A stretch of DNA of 64,000 nucleotides, taken from contig CAMTDV010000027.1 of assembly GCA_947069175.1 (NCBI GenBank), positions 37,647,369 through 37,711,368 on the forward strand, given 5' to 3'. Below, in pieces: positions 1 through 12,649 of the stretch (the stretch's first letter is position 1; each line of letters begins with the position of its first letter). A program made the position numbers and the translations under genes. This DNA is from Scalesia atractyloides (Eukaryota; Streptophyta; Magnoliopsida; Asterales; Asteraceae). The notes under the pieces were generated by a model, which was not told the DNA's origin, did no database searches, and worked only from the letters and a program-made list of their open reading frames with translations.

Positions 1-578
1 CCACTAGGTTATAATGACATAACGTATTTTTAAAAAATAAAGGCTGAAACCATGAAACCTATAAGTTCATATAAATTTACATGACCTTTATTGTTTTTTT
101 ATTTCTTCCAAAGTAGTGAAAGATTATAGTTACATATTGGACAAATGTGTACATCTAGTAGCAGGGTTAAAAAGCATGTGAAAGGCAGTTTAAAAAATAT
201 CAAAATTTTCATCATTACCCTATAATAGTAGTAAACAGTTCTCATAATTTTCGATTAATGTAAAACATGACTTTATTATACAATTTTGTATAATGCATTA
301 TTAAACTTTTTTCGGTTGTTGAAACCAAGTCTGGTAAAATATTAGTATATGAATTTAAAAGAGGTGATCTCCAAAACTCTAATACCCAAATAATTTTCTA
401 GGTTTTATTAGTCAATAAAGCTGATAAAAATTGAAGTATACAACAAAATAAATATCTTATCTTCTAGACCAAAATTACATGTAACCTTTTCATAATTTCA
501 CATGGTTAAAAAAACTAATGAACTATGATACAACATACTAACGAACTACCACTCAAAGTTCAAACATTACCATATCGT
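1..578. other. 3' flank of the XRN3-like gene, AT-rich
   Basis: This AT-rich stretch lies downstream of the exoribonuclease stop codon at 579-581. It should hold the 3' UTR and polyadenylation region of that minus-strand gene. I see no other coding signal or repeat in it. Confidence 0.5.
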
Positions 579-3500
579 CTAGCGGCGATACGGCTGGTGC
601 GACCTACCTCTTCCATCTCTACTTAATCCTGAAAACTGATTGCCACCACCTTGTTGAGAGCGTCCCTGGCCTCTGCCACCAGACTGTTGATGATGATGAC
701 TGGCGGCACTGTTGTATGCATAGCCGCCACCCTGTTGTGGATAGTATTGACCGCTAGCCGGTAAATGTTGACTTTGATGGGGCCCACGTGATGGAGGATG
801 TGCATGTTGATTCTGGTAGTATCCATGCGCCTGAGAATTTGACCTACCATAATGGGTACTTGAACCATAAGATTGACCATATGATCTAGGAGGTGGGCCA
901 TGTGGGTATGGGTCATACGCTTGATGATGACCGTTTCTATCGGGCTTTACTTGTAAGCTGTTGGTGACAAGTCGGTGTGCAGCATCTCCAAGATGTCGGC
1001 TGGATGCAGCTCCATGAGGGTTACGGTTGTGGTTATTGTGCGGCCTGTCGTTATGCCATGGCCTCCTTCCTGTATCCTCATGCCACAGAGTTGGATCGGG
1101 TTGAATATCATCCAGCGTCACAGTCTGCAGCAAAATTAAATGACATCTAAGATACAGAGCAAATTAAGGGAGTTTAGAGTATAAGGAGAAAGAGAAGGGT
1201 AAGCTAGTCGTATTATAAATTGTATTTAACGAAATGGATAAATTTGAAATTTGAAATATTTTAAATGAATGCATCTGATATTACATATATACTATAAACT
1301 ATAAATATGCTATTTTGTCAAATCAACCAACTTTGGCCCCTCAACTTGGTATTAACCAACTTTAACCCCTCAACTTTAATAATGACATGTTTAGCTCCTC
1401 AACTTTGGTAACGACATATTTACCCCCCCCCCTCAACTTTAAAAATAAACAACTTTAGCCCCTCAACTTTAAAAATAAACAACTTTAGCTCTCAACTTTA
1501 ATAATAAACAACTTTAGCCCCACAACTTAAATAATAAACATCTTAAGCCCCTCAACTTTAATAGTGACATGTGTAGCCCCTTAACTAAAACATTAAACAA
1601 CTTTAACTCTCGCGATTTGCTTATTTTTATATACGTTCCCACCCGCTGCGGAGAGCGTGTGGTAACCCACTAGTTAACTATTATAGTTGGATAAACATGA
1701 ATATATAATCTTCTACAAGTTTTTATGGTAATATGGAATTGGCTGGCAGAAATATTATTGAATATAGTCAGGACCAAAATTCTCATTTAAAACTAAAGAT
1801 TGACATGATATTACCTTTTTTGGTAGTTTGACCCCTGCAGGTGGTCGAGACACATGCTTATGATAATCCGGAACTTTGTATATCGCACATCTGAAATCGT
1901 AAAAAGAAAACTAGTGAACTTAAAAACATAATATATGCCATATAAGTGATAAAAAAAGGCTTTTTTGAAGTTTACATGACTTGATTGTCGATGATATCAT
2001 CCATCCCCTCAACAGGTGAGCTGAAAACCGGAGGGCATGGATCTCCAGCACAAAGGGATATATAGCCGTTCATCGCACCACTGCAACGCGCACAGATTAA
2101 ATCAGAAAATAATACCACATCATGAAAATAAACCAAAAATTAGGCATTTGAACACAAACCTTGCCGATGGGTCGATTTTTTCTTTGACTTTAACTCGTTC
2201 CTCAGCCAACAACTGTTTGCAACGGTCATTAAGAGAAAATATATATGGAGATAGCGTGTGTGATAATGCCACCAAAAGCATGTCAGACATCCGGCTATTT
2301 CTACGAGCCTCTTCCTCCTGTGGAAATTAAAGTACCCGAAAATTAACAAAATCATTTTCATTGGTGATCTACAGAAAATGATTCAATCTTCTAACGATAC
2401 TCCTCGTACCGTTAATGTATGTTCTACTTTGGTCACTTCTGCAAGAAGACGATCTTCTTCAATGAAAGGCAACTTTGCTATTCCCTATGAATAAATACCA
2501 GACAGCCAAGGTTGACAATTACTTTAAATATATAACAATTAACGATAATAGTTAACCATAAACAAGGTTTAAAAAAATGGAAACGAGTTTCGAGGCGTTT
2601 TCCCTTCGCCTCACGAAGCATAAGCCTTGAGGCGAACCGAGGCGGAATTAGAAAATAAATATAAAAATTATATATCTTATAAAAATAATAATACTAACTA
2701 AATTCATCAAAATCATCAAAAACACACATAAAAAGACATAAATTGCTTGAAATTGACACAAAAAGTCAAAAACATATATCAGAAACCCCTGAGGCGCTGC
2801 CTTTTTAGCGCCTCAGCCCCTCTGAGGCGCACGTACAGTAGTAACCCCTGAGGCGCGCATTAGAATCGTTTTTTGGGCGTTTCACCTTGAGGCGTGCGCT
2901 CGAGGTACGCCTCAATCATTTTTTAAAACCATGACTATAAATAAAAAAAATTGAAAAAAGAAAAAGAAACACACCTGCCATGCAAACCGCTTGCCATTCA
3001 TGTCGACTTCAAAATCTGGAACATTATGAAAAAAAGGAATTGTATGAATAAAATATTCTTAAAAAAGACACTGGATAATGCTTAACTTTGCCAAAGCACT
3101 GACGTTACCTGTTGGATAAAAGTCGATAATGGGTGAATTTGGATCCATCATTAGTTTTCGGTAATGCTCAGGAAGAGCATGGGAGCTGCAAAAGAAACTT
3201 TGTTAGAGATTTGAATGATGAAAAAAACATACAGAAAAAAATATGGTGGGTTCTACCTTGCAGCAGGAAACACGCCCATCAGCTGATTAAACGGTTTGAA
3301 TGGTGAACCTAGTTCAAAAGTGATATTTAATTCTCCAAGATCTTTAAGATCGGAAGCAAACGGTGCATAATGATACGGATAGAACCTGAAAGAAAATATT
3401 TGAATAATGTTCAGAGGTCTCTTCCAGTTAAGTTTTATCTCTAACGGGCTAAACATGTAAAGTTAAAAAAATGGAAAAGGAATGGATCAAAAGTCATCCA

Positions 3501-6500
3501 AAGTGTATGACTGGGTATTCAAATGCATACAACCCCCAAAACTGATGTATTACAAAAAAATATTATTAGCGTAATAATATATTTTTCTAACTTTTTGTAA
3601 AACTCATTGAAAAAATAAATAACAGTCAACCCCCCCGCCCTTTTTCCTTTTAACAAGTTACCCAGCCCACACATTTTTCACCTCTAGTTCCCAGCAATAT
3701 ACAACAGTAACCACATTGCACACCATGATATTCAATCTTCTTTATAAAATCATATAGAAACAAAGTGAAAACACTTAAACAGGCTAAATGCTTTTTAAAT
3801 AGAGGCTAAATATAAGAAGAAAAAAAACCTTACCACTGCCAAGAGCAGACACCTTCATAGTAATAGTGCATCACCCAGCATAAGCCTTCGGTATATCTAA
3901 GAACCTGTGAAAAGTCGTCATTTGTAATTTAGATTTCTTCTTGGTAACAGTTCACAACTCTTACATAGTCAAACTGAAAGATAAGTGTCCAGTGGTTAAA
4001 ATATATAAGTTGACTCAAAAATAAAGGATGTTTATGTTTTTACATCACATCATGAATCTCTTCTAACAAAAAAGAAGTCAAAACTAAAAAATCTATTAGC
4101 TGTTTAGAGTAATATTAATATAATCGTCACGAGCTCTATCCTTTTTTATCTTTTATTTAATCTTTACTTGATAAGAAACTGAAGCGAAAAAGGTTTAAAA
4201 TCTTACAACATCTCTCCGTATTTCGTCAAGCTCTTCAGGTGAATTTGCAGAAAACTTCTCCTCATAGTACCTCTCTTTCCACCCAGCCACTCCCAATTTT
4301 ATCTGGCAACGTAAAACATAGAAACATCACACAACAAAAATAAGTCTAAAAATCAATATTCAGATTTCAGAGTTGACAACATGCAGCATATCTTAATAAT
4401 TTATTACAAATTAGTGCTAGAATTAGAATTTGTATGCATCAAACCTTATCCTCATCCTGCTCCTCAGAATTAAAAGCATCAGATTTCTCACGAAGTATCT
4501 CCTTCAGTTTTGTTTTCAGTTCTTCTTTGTTATCAAGTACCTGAAAACAAGTAACACTTAATTAACCAAAAATAAATAAATTATAACAGCTGTTTACAAA
4601 AGAAAAACATACATCATCTTTTTCAAGACTGCTCTCAGCTTCAACAATAGCAGCGCCGATGGTTGACCCAGATGACACGCGTGCAAGTTTCTTTGGATGA
4701 GGATTGCTCAAGCCACCCTTAGATTGGTATGGTGATGGTGAGGGTCCAGAAGCAAGACGCGAGCCCTGAAACCGCCCAACTGCAACTAACGATTCAGGTT
4801 CCATTTGTGGTCCAGCATCGTCTCCTCTTATTAATTGAGATTTCGCTTGAGCTTTGTCACGTTTTATCCTTTCAGCTTGTCTCTGAACAAAAAAAAACAT
4901 TAATACGGTTTTTTCTTTTTCAAATATACAAGTGTATATATATGTATATGTGTGTGTATCGTGAATTTAAACCTGATTCAAGCGGGCTCTTTTCTGAAAA
5001 ATTTTATCTTCATATGAACCGACGGCCTGAATAAACTGCTCCACTTTGCTAAGGTCTGGCTGGGAGTGAATAAGAAAGAAATTTATGTACAATTTATTGC
5101 AAAAAATAAAATAAAACATTTAACAAAAGATAGTCAGTCACCTTGCTTCCATCAGTAAGATACCCATTCAAGACCCTAAACTCCTTTTTATATACAGCTA
5201 AAAGTAAATTTATTGCACCCTGAAAAGCAGATAAACATTGGGTATCCTTAAATGGAATCGTTTATACTACTCGCTTGAAAAAAAGTTGGAAACGTACCTC
5301 ACGAATTTCTAAAGTGGGCATATGTGGTAGAAAATCGTTCCCAACAAAGAAACACATGAAGATAAAATCATCCACTATTCGCTCAAAGTCGATCTTGAAA
5401 GGAAGATGAGGAATTCTCATCTCAATTTCTAGGTACTCCCTAAGAGTCCAAATGTTGAGAAACTGCAAAAGAGATGCACATATTATATAACAATACGGAA
5501 ACACAATTATCTATAAAACAAACAGCTTTTTAAGAAATGAAAACAACTAATTGCACAAGTTTGGTTCGAAAGCTACCTGGTATGGCTTCTTAGGCACAGC
5601 ATCACCTTTTTCGTCAAATTCACCTGCTTTCCTCTTTGCCTTTCCCTCACAAGCGGCAGCTAAATGACCTACTTGACCACAGATAAAACATTTGTCTTGT
5701 TGTCCAGGTGTATATACAACCTGAAACATCATAATCATAGATAATAAATTAAATGTTCATTGCATATTAATAATAAACTACAATTGACTACCTCTCTAAG
5801 TATCGAAAAATGAACTTCGTGGGTAGCCAAAGCTAACATAATCAAATCAGCATCCTGTAGTACAAAACAATTATAATTATAAATACAAAAGAACCAACAA
5901 ATATAAGTTATGGGACAAACTTAATATTCAAACTTTCAAACATAGAGAAAAGAAATGAGTGGAGGGTAAACTATACCAAACCATATAAGCAATGACGGGT
6001 GTTTGGATCGAAACCAGGAAGATTCCTTTGAAGACGAATGTAGGACATTATCTTATGTTCCCCTTCACCCGGAACATTAGCGTCAGAAAGGATAACCTTC
6101 AAAAACAATATGAACCGCTTGTTAAACAAGTTTTCTTTTGCCATATATATTCCTTGAATAATGTTCACGCAACTTGGACAAAAGTGTATAGACATTTTTC
6201 GATAAACAATGGTTGGGAGTCGAGACTAGTGTAAACGTAACATTTTCAACCCATTTACTTATGAATGGGTCATTTTATTAAAAAGTTAATTTTTTACTCA
6301 GATAACATAGTTTTTGCCTTCATAAGTGACACATATTATTTATTATATAACTTTTGTTTTGAACAAAAGGTGCTTCGTGGCCAACCCGACCCATATCAAA
6401 AAATTTAACCATTTTGACCTTTTACTCAGCATTGTCTGTCTGTCCATCTTGTTGACTCTAATCAAAAGGTCATCGTAAATCTTAACTGCCAAACTTTACC

Positions 6501-8494
6501 TTTATGGATTTCCATCCAGGATCATTGTTTAATCTTTGGTGAACATAATACTGGATAGCAACCGACAGAACAGCCATAAACTCGGTCCCAGGGGTGATGA
6601 CATTAGAGTCAAACGTTTGGGATTCTTGTTTTGGAGGAAGCTTTCTGCCTTCTCTCTCAAACTCCTCTCGTAACCTCTCCTCTTCGGCCGCCTAAAAAGC
6701 AAAAGTCAAACATGTTCGTTAACACATAATCTGAAGAGAAAAAACATGAACAAGTATCATCCAAGATACATACCGCATCTGCTGCATCTTTGGCTGCTCT
6801 AAACCGTCTAGATCTCTGCTGATTCATTTTAGCCCTTGGGGCAACACCATCTACACCATAATTTGAAACATTTTAAAAACCGCAAGGTGTGAATAGCTAA
6901 CTAGTTAAATGGTATTATAAGAGTAGAGTCACTACTCACCAATAGCCATATAAAGTAGTTTCCGTGGCCGCACCATCACAAAAAGCCGATCTATGTAGTC
7001 AAACATGCATTGAAACACCTCATTAAAAGAGGTTGGGGAAGGCTGGATACATGAATATAGTCAAATTAAGTGCTAATCATCATTAAGCCTACGAACATAA
7101 CCTCAAAACAACATATTGTCAAAAGAAAAAAGAACTTAAGACAAGGAAAACAATGCAGAAAAATAGATAGCAGACAGATGTACAGTGCTAGTAAAAACAA
7201 GAGAACAAATCACTGACATGTGCTTTCACATGCGATAAAGAGCCCTAGATTCAACCTGTTCTTAATTTTAAAAAGCGCCTTAGGCGCACTGAGGCGTGCG
7301 CAGAGGCCTGCGCCTTGTGTAGGGTGAAGCGTACCTATTAGACAAAGTGTTATAGTGTAGGGACTAGATGTGTAATATGGTGTTCTATATAAACACCCAC
7401 CTCATGTAACCCTAATTACACAACTACAATCTAATACAAGTCTGATTACAAGTTCAACTGTACCTAAAACAGAAAGCGCAAAAAAGCATATTTTTTGGGG
7501 ATTTTTCATACCTGAGGAGCCCGCGCCTTGTGTATCAGGGTTGTTTCTATACGTTAAATTGTTGTACAATAGGTTTTTTGGCTTGTACTTGTAAGTAAAA
7601 TCATATAAAAATTTATATATAGCTATATTTTGGATAGCTGATGCTAAAAACCTAAGAGATACATAAAAAATTACATCCGTTTCTGCAAAATTGGCACCAT
7701 CCTAGATGTTCAATTCCAGAACTTATCATCCATTTACTCAATTTAAACTAAAGTGTTTAGAGATATCTATTGATCTTAAGCCCCTACCTAGTAATTGAGT
7801 TTTGTTTTCAAGAAAAGTTGTCAATGCATAAACATTATGTGCATGTTTCATTGACCTAAATGTTAACATTTTTCAAATGAGTTAAACATACGTGTGCGAG
7901 TATGTATTCCAAGGCGTGAACCTAGGCGATGCAAGGCCAGACCGCCTTGATTGCAGCAGGCACACCTGAACCGCGAAAAAAAACCTACTTGAACCAGTCT
8001 GAAACAGCGAAAAATGGCCTGAAACCAGCCCAAAACAAGTCTAAAACAGCTAAAATGACCTAAAATACACATGCAACTATATTCCTGCATCAAATTCCTT
8101 GTAACTTAACACATTATTATAAGCAGAATACAAACATCAACTCTTTTGAACTTATTCAACTATCATTACAAAAAAAAAATAGCAACTTATAACAACATAC
8201 ACACACAATTCTCAACCTATACATATATATAAGCAAGTAAATAGATACATACATATATGCATATAGATATCAAAAGAGAGGGATAGGTACCCGGTCTTCG
8301 GGGTGGAAACAAGGATGAATAATATTATTCATATCGAGATACAGATTGTCGTACTCAATTTGATTAGGGTTAGGTTTAGATGTGTCAACAGGGAATTTAA
8401 TGCCGTCAATCTCCACCGGTTCTTCCTCTATGACATCGACAACCACCATTGGATACTTCTCTGCTAGCCACCGGTAAAACGCCGGAACACCCAT
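579..8494 (-). CDS. XRN3: 5'-3' exoribonuclease, XRN2/XRN3 class, 22 exons
   Basis: Nuclear-type 5'-3' exoribonuclease that degrades 5'-monophosphate RNA; plant relatives act in rRNA and miRNA-loop processing and transcription termination. Exons, 5' to 3': 8291-8494, 6940-7042, 6774-6850, 6500-6691, 5977-6096, 5792-5854, 5577-5720, 5298-5462, 5142-5219, 4973-5059, 4613-4882, 4445-4540, 4207-4302, 3834-3904, 3257-3385, 3109-3185, 2975-3015, 2410-2484, 2160-2317, 1976-2080, 1815-1890, 579-1124. All junctions are GT/AG and in phase, giving 2973 nt or 990 residues, close to Arabidopsis XRN3. Visible motifs are the MGVPAFYRWL start, YLDMNNIIHP (about 52-61), SDANVPGEGEHK (196-207), DADLIMLA (from 233), a CX2CX4HX4C zinc knuckle (264-277) and VGNDFLPHMP (from 341). 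The segment with RQAERIKRDK and STIGAAIVEAE is typical of XRN2/XRN3 and absent from cytoplasmic XRN4. The last exon encodes a Gly/His/Gln-rich tail. I see no frameshift or stop. Assignment to XRN3 rather than XRN2 is by similarity only. Confidence 0.93.
1274..1673 (+). mobile_element. Putative non-autonomous Helitron in last XRN3 intron
   Basis: The 3' end fits the Helitron rule. A hairpin with stem CCACCCGCT / AGCGTGTGG (1639-1662, one mismatch) is followed about 8 bases later by CTAG (1670-1673) and then T. The 5' end is a guess at the TC near 1274. Most of the interior is the roughly 30-bp tandem repeat listed separately. It lies wholly in the intron between exons 21 and 22, so it does not alter the coding sequence. 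Confidence 0.45.
1318..1612. repeat. ~30-bp minisatellite, about nine degenerate copies
   Basis: Units resemble CAACTTTAGCCCCTCAACTT plus an A/T-rich spacer of about ten bases. They repeat about nine times with substitutions and length changes, including a C9 run near 1424. The array sits inside the intron between exons 21 and 22 of the exoribonuclease gene. Confidence 0.8.
2566..2930. mobile_element. MITE with short terminal inverted repeats, GAGGCG-rich
   Basis: The ends are inverted repeats: GGTTTAAAAAAATGG at 2566-2580 and the reverse complement of GGTTTTAAAAAATGA at the right end. The subterminal parts are rich in GAGGCG/CGCCTC motifs around an AT-rich core. The element lies in the intron between exons 18 and 17 of the exoribonuclease gene. 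I could not assign a clear target-site duplication. Confidence 0.6.
7043..8290. other. First intron of XRN3-like gene, with repeat remnants
   Basis: At about 1.25 kb this is the longest intron of the gene. At 7262-7325 and again around 7895-7960 it holds GCGCC/AGGCG-rich pieces resembling the subterminal parts of the MITE at 2566-2930. Around 7337-7480 an LTR-like stretch contains a TATATAAAC motif. Both are fragments and I cannot assign ends. Confidence 0.4.
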
Positions 8495-9000
8495 CGCCGC
8501 CGGTGCAAGTTAGTCACCGCCGCAACGGAAAGGTCGATGGTACGTTTAATAGAAGCTACAAATATCTTTCAACAAAGATAGTTTTTATAGCTTAATATTT
8601 TAAATTAGGGTTTTTTTTTTCTTCCTTTAAACCGCATGTGCGTGGCATCCAACCTGAGAATATTCTTGTCACCGGGTTATTCTTTTCTTATCGGAGCCTG
8701 TTAAAAAAAGTTAACAAATTAGTTTTTTTTCGACATGAAATCTGGCAATTACGTGCCTGGTTTAAGTATGGGCGAGGTGGTTTACGGCACAAGCCCAAAC
8801 TTTCTGGAGGTCGAAATTTTTTATTTTTTAATATATATTAATACTAATACTAACTAAAAGACACTCTTAATATTATATGACATTCTCTTATAATAAAAAT
8901 TTTCATTAAAATATTATTTGGTAATTTATCATGTTACCTTAACCACAATATATAATAAGCAAATTAATATAAAGACTATTAAATGATTGAATTATATATA
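8495..9000. other. 5' flank and presumed promoter of the XRN3-like gene
   Basis: The first about 100 bases upstream of the ATG at 8494 are GC-richer and probably hold the 5' UTR. Beyond about 8810 the DNA is AT-rich. I do not see a convincing TATA box at a fixed distance, as is common for housekeeping genes. Confidence 0.4.
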
Positions 9001-9588
9001 TAGGATGGGGTTCGGCTACAAAGTCTATTTTTCAACAAAGTCATAAAAAATCACAATTTCAGCCATAAAACACACTCAAAACTCATAAATAACAGAGTAA
9101 AGATCACTAAAACACAATCTCCAAACCCTAATAGTCCATAAAACTTCAAACATACTATCATAGAACCATGAATATAAAATACAACATGATAATCAACATA
9201 AAACACACTAATGTTAGTAATTCGATAATCAGAGTCTTATCATCCAAAACACAATTCAAAACCCACACATGTGACATTTTAAAATCTTCACTTTATTATT
9301 TGTGGGTTTTGAATGTATTTTATGGTTAACATTATGGTGTTTCGTGATTTTTCACACTTTGTAGGAAAAATGGATTTGTAAAAGAAAGGGTAAATGCACG
9401 GTACCCCTGACCGCGGGAGGGTTCTCCCTCCCCAAGCTAGCTTAGCCCCATAGCTACCTGGCGGTTACTACCCAGCAGGATTATTAGGGCCGAGCTGGAC
9501 TCGAACCCGCGTCCTCCCGTTTGGAATGGGTGAGGCTGGCCACTGGGCTGACACCCCGTGGTTGGATTTGTAGCCAACTCTTACCCTA
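9001..9588. mobile_element. Palindromic MITE interrupted by a SINE
   Basis: The outer ends are imperfect inverted repeats sharing GGCTACAAA (16 of 22 outer bases match), and similarity continues inward on both arms, for example around GTCATAAAAAATCAC and the reverse complement of GTGATTTTTCACAC. The flanks are TATATA-rich, so the exact target duplication is unclear. The right arm is split at 9381-9562 by a tRNA-derived SINE. Confidence 0.6.
9381..9562 (-). mobile_element. tRNA-derived SINE with perfect 10-bp target duplication
   Basis: Read on the minus strand, the element starts with a tRNA-like head. It has an A-box-like GTCAGCCCAGTGG followed by a B-box GGTTCGAGTCC, about 45 bases apart. 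A non-tRNA body follows, with a short T-rich tail. It is flanked by identical direct repeats TGGATTTGTA at 9371-9380 and 9563-9572. The perfect duplication and intact Pol III boxes suggest a fairly young insertion. Confidence 0.85.
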
Positions 9589-9827
9589 TATATATATACA
9601 CACACACATTAAAATAATTTTATATTCATTATTATATCTCTTTAATATTCTTAATTCTTAAATAATTAATATTAGTTATCTACTTACCTAAACTTTAATA
9701 TAATACCTCTACTCTAATAAAAAAACATACTTATCAAAAAAAGATGGGATAACCAGAAATTTATTCATCCAACGCTATTTGACGTAACCAAAGATTTAAA
9801 ACCTCAACATGTTTATAATTTATTATT

Positions 9828-10009
9828 TGTTATGAATACATCATTAAGAGTGACTCTCTACATCCTTAACTCCTCTTTTATATTTCTCTTATATTAATGT
9901 ATGGGCCTATAAGTAGAAGCTTTGTATTTCATACTTACACATGAATAAGATATATGTTTACCATTCTCTCTTTATCTCTATATGTTAATAGGTTAGTTGT
10001 TACAGAACA
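9828..10009 (+). repeat. 5' LTR of Copia copy 1
   Basis: This 182-bp LTR begins TGTTATGAATACATC and ends AACA. It matches the LTR at 15630-15812 with scattered substitutions. The next bases, CGTTATCAGCACGAC from 10010, are the presumed primer-binding site. Confidence 0.88.
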
Positions 10010-12649
10010 CGTTATCAGCACGACTTGCTTTTAGAATATATGATATTAATTTTAAGTGTTGTAAATATTAGTATACCGTGACGCCGGTGGCTGTTGTATC
10101 ACGTATGAGGACCTCCACCAAGAACATTACTTTTCGATGGCCATCTACTCAAAATATCAGGTATCCTTAATCGCTTTATATACTATGTTACAACTCAACT
10201 ATTAATCAGACATATAGATTAATTACTGAAATCAACAAGTATATATTATATGATAAAATTAAATTAATGGGTTGCGAATAAACGTGTATGATGGTATCTA
10301 AAAGTCTTAGTTAATAGATATGATGCTTCTTCTTTTGTGGTAGTTATAAAAGAAACACAAGGACACCAATATTCTTGAAAATGGTTCACTCTATTCGTTG
10401 TAACAAATTCAATAATTAATATGAAATTCATGGATAATAAATTGTATTGAAATTTATGTTAATGTTTTATATATTTTCTATTCACGATGTTTTGTTTTCT
10501 AATTAAAAGCAAATTAATTATTTCATCTAATAAATACCACACTGAAATATTTTGGTGGACTTTGTTCATATAATATTTGTTTCTTATCTATTTGAATTAT
10601 TATAATAATTTCCTTTATCTGATCAGTTATGATTTTAAATTCAAATCCTCAAGTAGTTATAATATATAATACGGATAATATGTCGCTAGATAAATAGTAA
10701 AAATCTCAGTATATTTATTTTCTAATGTGGTGCTTCATAATTTGGTATTATCTAAAAGAGTTATGTTTTTAAACATTTAGATAATTGGTTAACTTGTTCC
10801 TTAGCGATTCTTATATATTTTATCTTATTTTTTGAAAAACGATTTTAGTTTGTTTAGATTTTTCTTACTAAAAAGGATAAATAAAAGTAAAAATAACTAA
10901 GAATTTGCTTATACTTTCAACTCTAATGTTCATATAATCATGTTGAAATCTCATAATACTCTAAAGGGTATAAACATTTTGAATCTCTCATAATATTTTA
11001 TTACTGCTTTGTCTTTTGGTTTAAATGTGCAAACACGCTTGAATACACCTAGACATACCTATTGTATTTGGAGATTGCAAAATTTCGGTTGTTTGCGCCA
11101 TGTTATTTTAGAAAAATGAAGTGATATATAAGCGCATTTTTATGATTCTAAGATGTATGATTTGATGAAGTCTTACATTGTTTTCAGTTTTGTCTTTACG
11201 GAACTACAATATTTTGAAAGTCACATACTTGATGTTGGTAAAATAAAAAATCCTTGGATAAGTTGATTAAAATACTTGAAAGATTGGTAACACTGAGTAT
11301 TATTGATTTATGGATATAAATTCTATAATCATTATCTTTTATACATGTTAATCTTCTACCTTTAATTAAGATTTTAACATGTTAATTGGGTTTTATTTGG
11401 TTATTATGTTGTTGAAAAAAAACTTTGAACATTTTGTATACGAAGGATAAAGCTATAAAATAACCTACAACTTACATAGAAACTAAGATGAAAGATCATA
11501 CATATTTCATGTCATGCTTTGTATAATTTGTAAAACTTGAAAAGACATAATATTATATGCTATTAGTGAATACTCTAAATCATGGAGATATTTGTATAAT
11601 TTTAAGTTAGAGTGACAAAACTGTGTATATGAGATATACTTATGATTGGTTATATCGTGATGAGTTACTAGGTAAATACATACTTCATAGGAGTGATGAA
11701 CGCATGTTGTTTCAAAGGTTGTATTATAAGTCATTTTACGTAATGACATGACATAAGTTATGCATTATATAATCTAATCTTGTGTATACATTGTGTTCCA
11801 TATCTTCTAAGTTTAAAAGGAACATCCGAATGACCAAAGTTATGGTATACGATCACAAGTTATAAACATGATTAATTTGTGATCAAGGTTCAGTTTTAAA
11901 ATATGACACCCAAAGTGTCTATAAAAGCTTGTAAGATTTTGAACTGATAAATCTTAATGATTTGATCATGTAACGTCTTCTCAATTGATATTACGTGGTG
12001 AGAAGGTTATTTATACATTGTTATATGAAACATATTTTTATTATCAAAACTCAAATATGCTCTTGAAGTAGCAAGATTATTAAAGAAAAAATATAAGGCT
12101 TGAAATGACCATAATGAAAGTTGTTTGGTTATAATACTTTCCCTAGAGTGAATGTGAAGCCGTGTAGTTCTAATCCATTCACTAAAGTAAAGGCGACGAT
12201 GATCAGTATAAAGGTCACGATCATGATTAGGGAAATTATAATGATGCAACCAAGAAAGTTGTGTGTTAATGATACTTTCCCTTAAATGAATGTGATGATA
12301 TACTTATCGACCGGTTTAAAGTTTGTGATCATAGAAATTGAGAAAATCATAATAATACTCATGTTAACAATGAGTTCAACCATGTTAATAATGTAATTAT
12401 TATACAATGATCCTTGTAAAGGTTGTGATCATGGTCAATGAAGAAATTGCAGTGATCCTCATGTTAATAGTGAGTCGACCATGTAATAATGAATCTGACC
12501 ACAAGAAGTGGTGCATTAAGGGAGTGAATATACGAGAATAAAATAGGGGAAATATGTTATAAGATGAAATTTTGAAATAATAATATATTATTCTCTCGTA
12601 TTTACTGTCGTGTATTAGACAAACAAGAGTGCACATATATGGCCATAAA

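Noticed and set aside
6..560. Additional gene left of the exoribonuclease
   Set aside because: No reading frame longer than chance and no splice pattern; AT-rich 3' flank only.
7863..8093. 76-residue minus-strand ORF in the first intron
   Set aside because: It is repetitive FRLVLGWFQ-type translation of a simple repeat inside a spliced intron.
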